From: Pontederia crassipes
Lineage: Eukaryota > Streptophyta > Magnoliopsida > Commelinales > Pontederiaceae
Direction: 5' to 3'
Assembly (NCBI GenBank): GCA_030549335.1
Contig: CM060193.1
Span: 44,935,391 to 44,999,390, forward strand
Length of the DNA: 64,000 bases
In this document: piece after piece, positions 11,816 to 23,326 of the stretch
Numbering within the stretch: the first letter of the stretch is position 1
How the letters are laid out: every line of letters starts with the position of its first letter
The notes under the pieces: model-generated
Told to the model about the DNA's origin: nothing
The model's input: the letters and a program-made list of their open reading frames with translations, nothing else
Databases searched by the model: none
Made by a program: the position numbers and the translations under genes

Positions 11816-11820
11816 ATAAC

Positions 11821-14700
11821 TACTAAAGTTCGATCTTATGAACGTTGAGCATCCAACATCCGATTTTTTCTGTAATATTTTCTTTTTTGAGGTGTTACAA
11901 GTTCAATCCTGATCAAATAAAAATATAGTCCAATAAAGAAGTAAAGCTTAATAATATTTAGTTGACTTTTCTTCTTGACACGTAATATTTTGGTCATAGT
12001 AATATTATGTAGTAATCGGATTGAGATAAAATTTATTTTTATGAGAGATAACATGATATTACATAATGCTTCTATACATATACCTCTATCTTAAAACATA
12101 AATTAAGATAATTAAATATATTAACATGAGGTTTAATATACAAAACTATGTTTCTGAATTTAAAATTTTCCAACGCTTCAAATTTATATAACACTAAGCA
12201 TTTGAGGTTTAGATAATAAAATAATATAATTAGTTAAGCCATAACATTAAATAATAAATATTTATATTGGTAGTGCTTAGTTAAAAGTGACTAATTGCCA
12301 TCGGACAAAAAGACATATTTGAAAGCAACAAAAAAAATCATGTTATTATTGTAGCTATTTAGTTGTTAGGATGGTCAAATAATTTTGTTTATTTCTTTCT
12401 CTTGCCACTCCGATATTCGAGAAGCGATGTCGATCATTTTATTGACGTCAAGAGTTATGCACTCTAACTGCAAATTATGTTCATTGTCGAATCCAATTAA
12501 TTTGTTGTTATTCCGAATAGCATGCCTGATGAGGTGCTGCTATCTATTTCACCACCCCAACATTAATAAATTTGTTTACTTGATGGTAGAAGAAAGCCAT
12601 CAAAGAGGACATGATTCGTTTGTCCCGCCGCAACTAATACGTGGAATACACAAGAAGGAGGGGTATTATTCCGTGTGAATAATGACTCGTGAAGAAAGGT
12701 ATTGACTACGTCTATGACCATGCACGTTCTCAAATTTGTTAGACTAATTAAAGTTTTTTGTTGAAATAATTCAAAGCACGTGCATCCACAAGTGCCAGGA
12801 ATTTTGACTAGTCCAACTTACAAAGATGAAGCCTAGAAAAGTTGACATATATTAATTATTGATAACGATATTTCAAAAAAAAACTATTAGACAAATTTTT
12901 TTATTATCATATTAAATTATTTGTGTATTCAGTAAATAAATAAATCATGTTCATTAGAACATATTTTTTTTTGTTGGGAAAAAAACTTTATCTACTTTGG
13001 ACTATAATTACCCTTGATTTTAACTTAGCTATAATTACTTAGGCTACACACAGGTCTAGAAGATTACTATATTCCATGCCCCACATGAATATATTCTTCA
13101 ACTGATTATATTATGGTTTTACATAACAACAAAACATTACATATCTTAGTCTTCAAGTTTTTACCTATTTAAGACTACACATGCATGACATCTATGCGTT
13201 TAAAATATCATCAGACAAGGTTTTAATAAACACTTGACTCATAGCATGAAAAGATAACTCATATATTTCATTTTAAAAAAATCAACATATATGATATTCA
13301 AAATATTCCAAAAGGCTTGAAACTGTCTGCGGTCGTGACTAATTGTTCATGTCTATGAAACTAGTACTTCATGAATTTTTTTAAGCGATCCGAGTTTATG
13401 AGAAATTTTTGGTAACCGAGATTATTGACGCTTGACTAATTTATTATCAAAAATAATTTATTTCTTGACTAATATAATGACTCTAAAAATATATAGTGAT
13501 GAAATCAAACTCCATAGTAGGGAGTGAGGTGAGTAAATTTCTTTCTTTTCTCTTACATTCCCTCACTGCCATGTCTCGTGTGCTTTTAAACGATTTTTGG
13601 CATAGAAAACACAGGGGACCATATATTTGAACATGGATAAATATAAAAGGCGACATTGAATCATGTAGCATGCAGGAAACATACATGATAACAATTTCTT
13701 AACCAACGTTGCATCATTGTGTTTTCCTCCCAAGACAGCATGTGAGCATAAACTTAGGTCAATCTAAGTAGATGCATTCCTCATTGTAATTTTCAAGAAT
13801 AACACGTTCTTATGCCTCTCAATTTAATAATCAAGCCAGAGGGATGAGATGGATTGGATTGGATTTAATAATCAATCGTTTTATGTCCTCTTCCTTCCTA
13901 ATCATCATCTTTTTTTCTCAATCCCTAGGCAGCAAAATGCCCCTTGCGAGATGAAATTAAGAAAAAAAAAGAATTAACGAGGGGAACATAACTTTTTTAC
14001 AAGAGGATGTTATTTGTATAACGATCATAATATTCTTGATTAAAAGATTGTGGTATTTCACACTGTTTATTTTTTTTTCTGACAAAAGAGATGAAGGGGC
14101 GTTCATGATTAACAGATATTTTCCCAAATCATAGTATTAGTTTGATTGGGAAAGTTAAATGGCAAGGACTAATTTAATAATCCAGTGGAGTTATTGTAAT
14201 TATGTAACTACTCCATGGATAGCTTAAGAGCCACTTCATTGTGAGAATGTTGACCAATTTATGCAAAAAAATAGAAGTCATCTCTTGATCAAAGATAATA
14301 AAAAAAAATGAGACGAAAATGATGGTGATGTATACTGCATCATATGAACTTTCTACTCAATATGAGTACTATTTTTCTTTCGAACTTAAATTAATAGAAA
14401 GCTTCATCTTCAATGCATTAATGATGAAAATATTTCTTTTTTTTTTTTCAGCAAGCCGACGATTTAATTTGTGCTACTTTAATTGAGTGCACTCATGGAA
14501 CTCAACTAATTCGAAGAAGTCGAATCGTATGTTGAATTACGAATTCAAGATGTTGATTAATTGAGAGTGAAACATTTACCACTCCATTCAAGCATCCTCC
14601 GGTGATGAAAACATATTTTGAGAAATAATAAAGAAACATGTGGTTGGTTTTATGGGTAGTTTGAGTGAGATTCGGACAAATCTCGGACAAATCTAAACAG
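11821..14700. other. AT-rich intergenic sequence with one shared repeat
   Basis: No gene found. A stretch at about 12400-12540 ('ttcgagaagcgatgtcgatc', 'agttatgcac', 'ccgaatagcatgcctga') resembles about 43030-43150 upstream of the MADS-box gene, so both may be pieces of one old repeat. The open frame at 12385-12678 crosses this repeat and has no recognisable domain. The rest is AT-rich with homopolymer runs. Confidence 0.4.
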
Positions 14701-15017
14701 GGATTTTATACTGCACAGCCTTTTTTTTTTTGTTGTTTTTTCCCTTCCCTTCTACTACCGTTATAGTAAAAAGAAGGCACAGTGAGCGGACAGGACAATA
14801 AAAAGCAAAGTGTTCATGCGGACCAAGTGCCAAGGGAAGAACTGGAGAAGGTACGAAGGACCCATGAGGCGAGTTGGACGGCGGAGTTGGGGGCTTCCTG
14901 GTTTATCTTCCTCTTCAACCCTCAAAAGAGGCTTTTTTTGCGAGAGAGTCTTGAGGTCGATAAGAATTTAAAGCCGCCGATAACAAAGGAGAAGAAGGCG
15001 TCCAGCAGCCGCAGGGG

Positions 15018-18000
15018 ATGAAGATGGCCAAAGACGAGGTTGGGAGCAAGAAGAAGGGCAAGAAAGGCGCCGCCTTCGCGGCGCCGGAAGGCCCTAGAGA
15101 GCACGTTGACCTTAAAACCGGTGATTGCAGAGGAGACGACGAAGAGGGGATGAAAGGGGTCGACGGAGGGCGCGGAAAAGGGAAGACAGTGGTGGTAGCC
15201 ATAAGGTCGGACTCCCAGAGCCGTGAGCTCCTCACTTGGGCCCTCGTCAAGGCCGCCAGTGCCGGCGACCGCGTCATCGCTCTCCATGCCATCTCCGCCG
15301 CCTCCTCCGGGGCTGCTGTGGCGTCTGGTGAGCCGGGTGCGGTGGTCGCTCTGGCTAGGGAGCTCGACGCCATGCTATCCGTCTACGAGGGCTTCTGCGA
15401 TCTCAAGCTGGTAATTTTCTGTAGCACCAAAATCCGTTTCTTTTATTTTCCTTTCTTTCAGAAACAATGAATTCAATCCTGGTCTTTCTTTACAAAATTT
15501 TCTTGCTGTAATAACCAAATTTCCGTGGCAGATTGATCTAAAGATGAAACTTTGCAAGGGCTCCTCCATCCGCAAGGCTCTGGTCCGGGAGGCGAAGGCT
15601 CTCTCGGCTTCAACACTCATTCTCGGCGTCGCCAAGAAACCATTCTCTCTGGGGTGAGTGAGTTGTCTTAGCCGTCGCACCTTTTGTCCTCCCTTTTGCT
15701 CCACTTATCAGTCTCTTTACTCTCTTGCGAACTGTAATGCTATGCGCTTTGATAGGTCTTCTCCAGTGTCGATAGCTAAATACTGCGCCAAGAAGCTGCC
15801 GAGCGATTGCTCTGTGCTTGCATTGAGCTACGGAAAGATTGTGTTTCAGAGAGAAGCAGCAGGTTGGTGTTGTTTTCAGAAACATTATTGATAGAAGATC
15901 CATCACATACTTAAACTTTGCTAAAGATTAATGATGCCTTTAAATTTGACTTTCATATTTTGTAAACTGTCACACCGATGCAGGGAACCTAAAAAATCAT
16001 GAAAATTCAGGAAAAGATTCCCAGGAGGCGGATGGTGAATTGTATTGTTTATTACCCATAGTCGGTAACAATGGACGAAATGTTGCGAATTTGGGTCCTT
16101 CCATTAAGTCTACTGATGGAATAAATGGTTGTTGTAGTAGCACCACTGATGTTGGAAAAGATTCCCAGCAGGCGGATGGTGAATTGTATTGTTTATTACC
16201 CAGAGCCGGTAAGAATAGACCAAATTTCGCGAATTTGGGTCCTTCGATTAAGTCTACTGATGGAATGAATGGTTGTTGTAGTAGCACTGCTGATGTTGGA
16301 AAAGATTCCCAGGAGGCGGATGGTGAATTGTATTGTTTATTACCCAGAGCCGATAAGAATGGACAAAATGTCGCGAATTTGGGTCCTTCGATTAAGTCTA
16401 CTGACGGAATAAATGGTATTAACACTGCTGATGTTGACTCATCAATTATTGGTGCATCATCAAGTAGCAATTGTCCATTTTGTTCCGTCAATTGTAATGT
16501 TCTATTGGCAAATAATTTCAAGAAGGAGGAGCCTTCATCTTTGGTTACAACAGAAATATCTGGGGCTTCATCAAGGCAGTACCCAAAGATTTCTATCATT
16601 CAATGGGCCTTGCGACTTCATCATCGATATGCATCTGTGCATCCAGATCGCAAGTTTGCGAAGCTAGCTGAATCCGTGATGCAAGGTACTGGTGGAAGTA
16701 GTGAGATTAGTCATGAGGGTTTGCCTTCACCCTCTTTTCTTGCCAGGGATTCCAATGGAAGGATCCTTGAGCAGATATCTCTTTTGAAAAATTCTTCGTC
16801 CATTTGTCGATTATTCAGCTACGATGAACTTGAGCGTGCAACATCACATTTTTCTCCTGGTACTTTCCCAAAAAGTTGCAAATATATACTTTGTTTGATG
16901 AAGATCTATGTTGACTTCAGATCTCATGTTACTTGGATTTTACAATGCAGATAATCTAATTGGGAAGGGTGGCAATAGCATTGTTTATAAGGGTTGCCTC
17001 CCAGATGGCAAGGAATTAGCAGTGAAAATCCTGGAGTCTTCCACTGATGCAATTAAAGACTTCACTTCAGAAATTCAGATTCTTACTACTTTGAATCATA
17101 AAAATATTATTTCAATAGTTGGATTTTGCTTGGACAAGAACAGTATGATACTGGTCTATGATTACATCCCTAGGGGTAGCTTGGAAGAAATGCTTCACGG
17201 TATGATGTTATATGCTTGTTCCAGAATTAGACTATACATTCTTTCTATTTATCTTGTTCCTTTCTTATTCTGGTTATTTTAAATTTTTTATTAGGTGATA
17301 AACTGCATGAGCACATTCTCAGTTGGTCTGAAAGATACAAGGTTGCGATAGGTGTTGCAGAGGCACTCGATTATTTGCATGAAAGTAGTAGCAGGGAGCC
17401 TGTCATTCATAGGGATGTAAAGTCCTCTAATATCTTGCTCTGCGAGGATTTTGAGCCACAGGTTTGTTTATCTTCACTCTGGACAATGTGGTATCCAGGC
17501 TGTCCTTTTCTTGTGTCAGTGATAATTTTTCTCTTGATGGCATATACTGCAGTTGTCAGACTTTGGTTTGGCAAAGTGGGCATCAGCATCAACATCAGAA
17601 CTTGCTTGCAATGACACTGCAGGGACTTTTGGGTTTGTACTCTTGAGTTCTTTTATATCATTCAGTTTCTTCCATTTGCTGAGAACGACCAATTAACCTG
17701 CAAATGTCCAAACTTTTGTTAGCATATTTTAATTTGGCACCTCTTGACAGATACTTGGCTCCTGAGTTATTTACATATGGGAAAATCAATGAGAAGGCTG
17801 ATGTCTATGCTTTCGGTGTTGTGCTTCTTGAGCTCCTTTCTGGAAGAAAGCCCATCAGCACCTCTTGTACCAATGGTCCTCAAAGCCTTGTTGTGTGGGT
17901 AAGTCCTTGCTTAAGTTTCTTTAGTGGACCATATATAAACTTTAGTTTGAACTAACTGCAAGGAGTCTCAAAGTATTAATCGAGTTTTAGAATTGTGGCG

Positions 18001-18846
18001 ATTGATCCTGTATTGTGTTTATTAATTGAGTATTAAATATTTTCTTGCTGTTCCATGCAAAAGACGTTCCAATGTGTTTTATTTTCTTGCTGTCATGTGT
18101 ATTGCAGGCCAAACAAATATTACAAAGTGAAGATATTAGAGATCTATTAGATCCAAGAATCGGAAATGAATATGTCAGTGATCAAGCAGAAAGGATGAGT
18201 CTTGCTGCTTCTTTGTGTATAAGGAGGCTTCATCAAGTTCGACCAAAAATGAGCCTTGTAAGATTGGTCTTATAGTTGTCTTGCTGATAGTATTAGGCAC
18301 ATATTAGATTATAGCATAATTTTGTGATCAACTCATCCCATGGCGTTGAAAAGATGACATTTGAGTCACTTGAAAGATTGTGTTAAGACAGAAACCTCCT
18401 CAAGCAACCAATCTTCTAGTAAATGTTAGAGGATATTTCATCATAACTGAGACAGTAAACTTCTTTCGACAATCCACGTGACACTTGTTATTACCATGTT
18501 ACAATTTCTCCAAGTTAAACATATCCTCGCCTTTGATACATCTGTGATGCCTCTATCGCTGAAATATTTATCTCCACAGGTTCTGAAAATATTGCAAGGG
18601 GATGATGATGCTGTTAAATGGGCTACAACGGAAGCTATCACAGCTGAAGGACATGAAGGTATGGAGGAAGAATTCATAGACTTGAAATCCGACATTCAGT
18701 CCCACCTCAGTCTGGCACTGCTTGATGTGGAGGATGATTTTTTATCAATTGGTAGCATGGACCACACTTCTTATTCTTCAACTACAAGCACTTCCCTGCA
18801 TGATAGCTCCGAATGTACATGGAGTCGATCATCGAGCTTTGAATAA
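15018..18846 (+). CDS. Receptor-like cytoplasmic kinase with N-terminal universal-stress-protein domain
   Basis: Ten exons join in frame to 852 residues: 15018-15410, 15532-15653, 15756-15862, 15984-16859, 16951-17199, 17295-17461, 17553-17632, 17751-17898, 18108-18257 and 18580-18846, all GT-AG. Residues about 56-207 form a UspA/adenine-nucleotide alpha-hydrolase-like domain ([21 protein letters not shown], then [10 protein letters not shown]). The linker holds three 48-residue repeats (217-359), then [15 protein letters not shown], a phrase typical of this kinase group. The kinase begins near [10 protein letters not shown], with glycine loop GKGGNS (504-509), lysine K525, HRD aspartate D623 and DFG at 641-643, so it looks catalytically competent. 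There is no signal peptide or membrane segment, consistent with a cytoplasmic Ser/Thr kinase. The substrate is unknown. ATG 15018 was chosen as the first in frame; a second Met follows at 15024. It has no functional link to its neighbours. Confidence 0.92.
16010..16436 (+). repeat. Three-copy 144-bp coding tandem repeat in kinase exon 4
   Basis: Copies begin at 16010, 16154 and 16298 with 'ggaaaagattcccag', exactly 144 bp (48 codons) apart, so the frame is kept. Each unit reads [18 protein letters not shown], then a variable N/K-rich piece, then [14 protein letters not shown]; the third ends in a shortened form. The copies are nearly identical at the DNA level, implying recent expansion in the linker between the USP and kinase domains. 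Confidence 0.93.
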
Positions 18847-19439
18847 TTTCTTCTTTGTAAACTTATTCAACTTTTTTTTATCTACATATAGTGTTTATAG
18901 TTTATAGTTCTAAAGTTTTATGTGTTTGGTTTTTCTTTTAGTTATCAGAAACGGAAATATGATGAGCACTTGTATTGCCTTGTCTTGAAATGCTTATTGA
19001 TTGTTAGGCCAAAATATATTAAACATAAAGAAAATATATTAAACTTCATCTAAGTTAATTTTTATTATCATATATATATATTTGTAATTAATTTTTAATG
19101 ATTATTAATTATATGAAGTCGGATAAGATCGTATGATTGTTTAATCAAAATTAAGATTGCTTTACGATTTTACACATCAATTCAAAGCGAATGATCATCA
19201 AGGCATAAAAGTACAGTATCTTCATGGATCATAAGTCATAAGATCACATCCTATGGCATGCAATATAACTTAACATTCATAGTCCACTAAATATAAATAA
19301 ATAGATGAACCTAATCCATAACCAATCCTTGAATATTATCAAAAGCACTTAGTTTCAATCATAAGATAACTTTTTAGGAAATTGAAGTATACCTTAGACA
19401 TGTTACTAAAGAAATTTTAGTGATGATCACCAAACTTCA
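18847..19439. other. 3' flank of the kinase gene, AT-rich
   Basis: This holds the likely 3' UTR of the kinase gene (T-rich, with 'aatatat'/'aaaatat' stretches after 18940) and then AT-rich sequence. No coding region or RNA gene is seen. Confidence 0.4.
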
Positions 19440-20510
19440 GTCGCGGCCATCGCAATCACCTGTAGCCCATTAGCCAGTTGATCACACCTAAATAAATAAA
19501 TTTTCTCTCCTATGTATTTTTTAAAACTTTAAAACTCATCATCTTTCTCCTTCCTAACCTTTCTCTCTATTTCTCTGCTCCACCAACCCCCTCACCAGCA
19601 TCACCACCTCCTCCACCATTCCATGAAAAGTCTAGAACTTCTCGAGGTTTTGAAACCTTCCTCTTCATTCCATGAAAAGTTTACAACATCACGAGGCTCT
19701 CCAAGATGGTAGCAGCAATGCCGCCATGGAACTCTATATGCCATAAGAACCATCCCTCTGCATCTCCTTTCATCTCGATCAGGATCTCGAATGTTGGCTG
19801 TAGATCTACACTGAGGACCACCTCCCTCGAACATAGGTTAACGTCATGGGATCGCAAAGGCGAAAGATTTTCGTTGAACGGTGCTGCCGGAGGTGCAAGT
19901 AGCAGCAGCATTGAGTAGGAGGAGGTGAGGTGGTGGTGGATGGTGGGAGATGGAAGTGGCACAAGGAGGAAGAAAGCCAATGGCGGAGGGGCAGTCATCT
20001 AGGTTTAAAAAGTTTTAAAAAACATGTAGCGGTACTCCTTTCCTACGCTCCTTTCCAACGCCTTCACCGGCATGCAAGGGCGAGGCCCTCCGAGATGGCG
20101 ACATCCATCTAGCTCTATATGCGATAAGAATCATCCTTATGCATCTCCTTCCATCTTGAATTCGATTAGGATCTCGAATTCCAACCTCAGATCTACGCTG
20201 AGTACCGCCTCCCTCGGACATGGGCTGATGTCATGCAACGAGACAACTTTTCGTTGAACGGTGACACTGAAGGTGCAAGTAACAGAAGCATTGAGAAGGA
20301 GGAGGTGAGGTGGTCGTGGATTGGTGGGAGATGGAAGGGGCACCAGGAGGAGGAAACAAATAGAGGAATGTTAGGAAGGAGAAGACGATGAGTTTAAAAG
20401 TTTTAAAAAATACGTAGAAGAGAGAAAATTTATTTAACTTCAGTGGATACCTACGCGACATCTTTTGACAATGTGGATCAACTAGGTAATGGACTACAAG
20501 CAATCATGAG
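19440..20510. mobile_element. Fold-back element with an internal direct duplication
   Basis: The left arm, about 19455-19575 ('cctgtagcccatta', 'cagttgatcac', 'aataaattttctctc', 'gtattttttaaaac', 'tctccttcctaac'), matches the reverse complement of about 20375-20505. Inside are two direct copies of a segment of about 260-300 bp, about 19693-19975 and about 20081-20352, sharing 'ctctatatgc', 'ataagaa', 'catctcctt', 'aggatctcgaat', 'tcgttgaacggtg' and 'gaggaggtgaggtggt'. Overlapping frames on both strands are not conserved between the copies, so I call no gene. The superfamily is unclear and no target duplication was confirmed. Confidence 0.6.
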
Positions 20511-21419
20511 GTTTTTCAAGTTGGAGAACCTTTAAATTATAAATCAAAATTGAGTGACCTTACTAAGAACATTCTATAAATTGAATGAGAAATCTCATGA
20601 CCTAAATTTCATTAAACATACCTTTAGAACTTTAAGCTCATTTCTTTAGTGTTGCACTTAGCGGTGATCGCTCCTTCCTCTTACTTCTTCATTCTCCTCC
20701 AATTCTTATGCATCCTAACCCTTCTCCTACTTCCTCTGGTACATATCACAACAAAGAAGCACAAGAACCAATGAGGTAGAGAGATGTTAATGGAATGGCA
20801 AAAATATGAGAGAAGCGCAAGGGAGCTTGAGATTAAATAGGGATGAAAGTCTAGTATTAATGTCACTTAATTCTAGAATTATTAATGTGAAAAACTTAAA
20901 ATTACCATGATCAAATATGAAAGGTGAAAAAGAATTCACATTTTAACTTTCATTTATTCTCATGGCAACTAAAGTTGGATCGTTTGAACCTTCATGTTTT
21001 GACGTTTGAACTTTACTCTCTTTAATTTAATCATTTTACTTTTAACATTTTTGAGGTATTACAATTGTGGTTGAGATTCAAGCAAAAACGTATTTACTAA
21101 GCTTATGATTCAAAACCGGATCAACGTCTAATCTGAATTGCTTTTGATGATAGCAACTTTTAACATATACTCGCTACATATATCATATATACCATAAGCA
21201 TATCTAATGAAAAGTGTAATAGTCAGAAACTACCACTTATAGTATTAAAATAGAAGTTAATTATATTGTTGAATATTAGTATGACGCTCGTGCTTAATCA
21301 AATATTAAATAGAAATCTTTAATTTTTACATCTACAATTTGAAAGATCATTTTCTCCGATGAAACCTTGTAGTTGTTATCAACAACTTTGTTGTTAAGTA
21401 GGTGGGAACTGGAGATGGT
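20511..21419. other. Intergenic sequence
   Basis: No gene seen. A T/C-rich patch at about 20670-20740 ('ctccttcctcttacttc') recalls wording in the neighbouring fold-back element, but no repeat boundary could be drawn. Confidence 0.35.
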
Positions 21420-21424
21420 CTATG

Positions 21425-23280
21425 TGTAACGCCCCCAAATCGCACCCCGCCACGTGGCAGAATACGCTTCGAAAATGCTACGGGTCATCCTTACGTGTAC
21501 ATCTTATTGACCAAAATAGAGACTTTGACTAGTCAACTTAAACATGGATAAAAGCAGAAGTACTAAATCATCATTAAGAAAAATAAAAGAGAGTAACATC
21601 ATGATAAGCGAAAGACTGATAAATGACTTCATAGGAGTCCAATGGAAAGCTAATACATCAAGTAATAAAAAGAAAGAAAAAAACTATCATCATCTAAAGG
21701 ACTCGATAACTATGTGCAGCCACTCACGAGCTCGACCTGTCACCGTTGGCCACCATCATCATTCTGACCTTGACCTGCATTTAAGAACATGCAGGGGAGA
21801 ACCTCCTTATGAGTTTTACAACTCAGAAGTAAGATAAATAATGTCATAAGATCATGATACTAAATATGAATCATAAAGAGAACATCATAAGATAATATCA
21901 TCATCTGATAGGAAAGTAAATCATGATCATAATATGAAAGTGAAAGCATGTAAGAGGACAAATGAATAAGAGATCATAAAGAGTCATCATAAGAAATACA
22001 TAAGCCAAACATCATAAGAAAGATTCTTTATTCATATGTGTTCATCTTCTTCATCATTTTATTATTCATCTTTGACTTATTGGGGTATATTTTAATCCAC
22101 GGGGAGGCTTGCCTCAACCCGTCCATCATCATCATAACTGACAGAGCCAGCCCATAACTGACCATAGTCAGCCCATAACTGTCCGAACACAGTCCATAAC
22201 TGTCCGAAGATAACCCATAACCTGGTCATCACCAGTCCATCATAAAAGAGCTCTCCATTTAACTATTTACGTCTTTTATCTTGCATCTCTTAATTAAACA
22301 AATCATATCTTGATAAGAACTTTAAATCAGGATAAAAGACATAATCATAAAGAGTAAATCAGGGGCACAAGTGTAATAATCATCATCATTAAGATCTGAA
22401 ATAGGAACATAATCAGGGGTCCGAACATCATAGAACTGATTTAATCAATATCAGAACCCGGGCCGAGTTTAAGGTCATCTTCTTCGGGAAAATCAGAGAG
22501 GAGCCCGGGCCGAGTTCGGGTTACACCCGGGCCGAGTCGGTTCATCGTCAAGTCGGGGCGGCCGTCGCGCCCGACTATTCTGGGTACGTAGAACTCGGTC
22601 TGAGTCATCTTCAACCCGGGCTGGTTTCGTCCATTTGTAGAGCTCGACGAGCGTCGACAATGGCGAATCTGGGCCGAGTTCCTCTGAACTCAGTCCGGTG
22701 AAGGACCTGCCCGAGCCGGATTCTGGTGAACTCGGACCGGGTTCTTCTTTCGCAGAAACTGCGCGGACGCGCAGTTCACGATCAGTTCATCTTTTTCGAC
22801 GATGGTCGACACAATTTAACATCATGGAACATCAGGTATTAATCAGGAACTACCTAGAACATGTTTCATGTCTAAAATCAAGATTCTATCACAAATCTAT
22901 CATAGTTCCATACCTCGAAGTTTCTGTCCAAGAAACTTTACTACTGTCCTCTTCCTATGCCCGCTCCTCTCTGTCCAGATGTGCGTCCGGCGTCGTTCGA
23001 GTCCTCTGGTTGACCTCCTGTATGGCAGCGGCCGTTAGGGACAAGAAAGAATGAGAAGGGCGCACGTAAGAGGAGAAATTAGGGCCGGATTCGTGAGGAA
23101 ACAAAAAGAGGGTTTTCGTTTGAACTGGCCTCTTATTTATAGGGGAGAAATTTGAGTTTGGTTAGAAACCAACTCTGCTTAAAATCTGATTTCAGATTTT
23201 ATCTTTTCCTTATTTGTTTTATCTTCCTTTTCTTTTCCTTTTATTTCTTTTTTTTTCCCAATTAAATCTCGGGCATTACA
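21425..23280 (-). repeat. 3' LTR of the gypsy element
   Basis: About 1856 bp. A minus-strand TATA-like 'ctataaataag' lies at about 23131-23143, roughly 140 bp inside the element-oriented start. The middle is a GC-rich block with several copies of 'cccgggccgag' (about 22456-22540). Frames inside it (for example 21544-21837 and 22698-23054) are shared in part with the other LTR but look non-coding. Confidence 0.93.
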
Positions 23281-23326
23281 TCATAAATCCCTTAAAATAA
23301 AATTCGTCTTCGAATTTATTCAGAAG

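Larger units (their letters stand above)
7208..11820 (+). mobile_element. Ty1/copia LTR retrotransposon, complete but defective (TSD ATAAC)
   Basis: The LTRs are 7213-7502 (290 bp) and 11458-11815 (358 bp). Both start TGTTGATAA and end CCTAACA, and the 5-bp duplication ATAAC flanks the element at 7208-7212 and 11816-11820. The primer binding site TAGTATCAGAGCC lies at 7506-7518 (initiator tRNA-Met, one mismatch) and a purine-rich tract precedes 11458. The 5' LTR lacks a block of about 68 bp present in the 3' LTR at about 11530-11600. The inside encodes gag, protease, integrase, RT and RNase H in copia order, all broken. The domain wording looks TNT1/Tork-like, but lineage was not tested. Confidence 0.95.

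Noticed and set aside
15223-15414. Pro/Ser-rich frame and minus-strand frames 14915-15373
   Set aside because: Shadows of GC-rich exon 1 of the kinase gene in other frames.
15997-16599. 200-codon minus-strand frame opposite kinase exon 4
   Set aside because: It exists because the 144-bp repeat is a multiple of three and open on both strands; the + strand reading joins to family domains on both sides.
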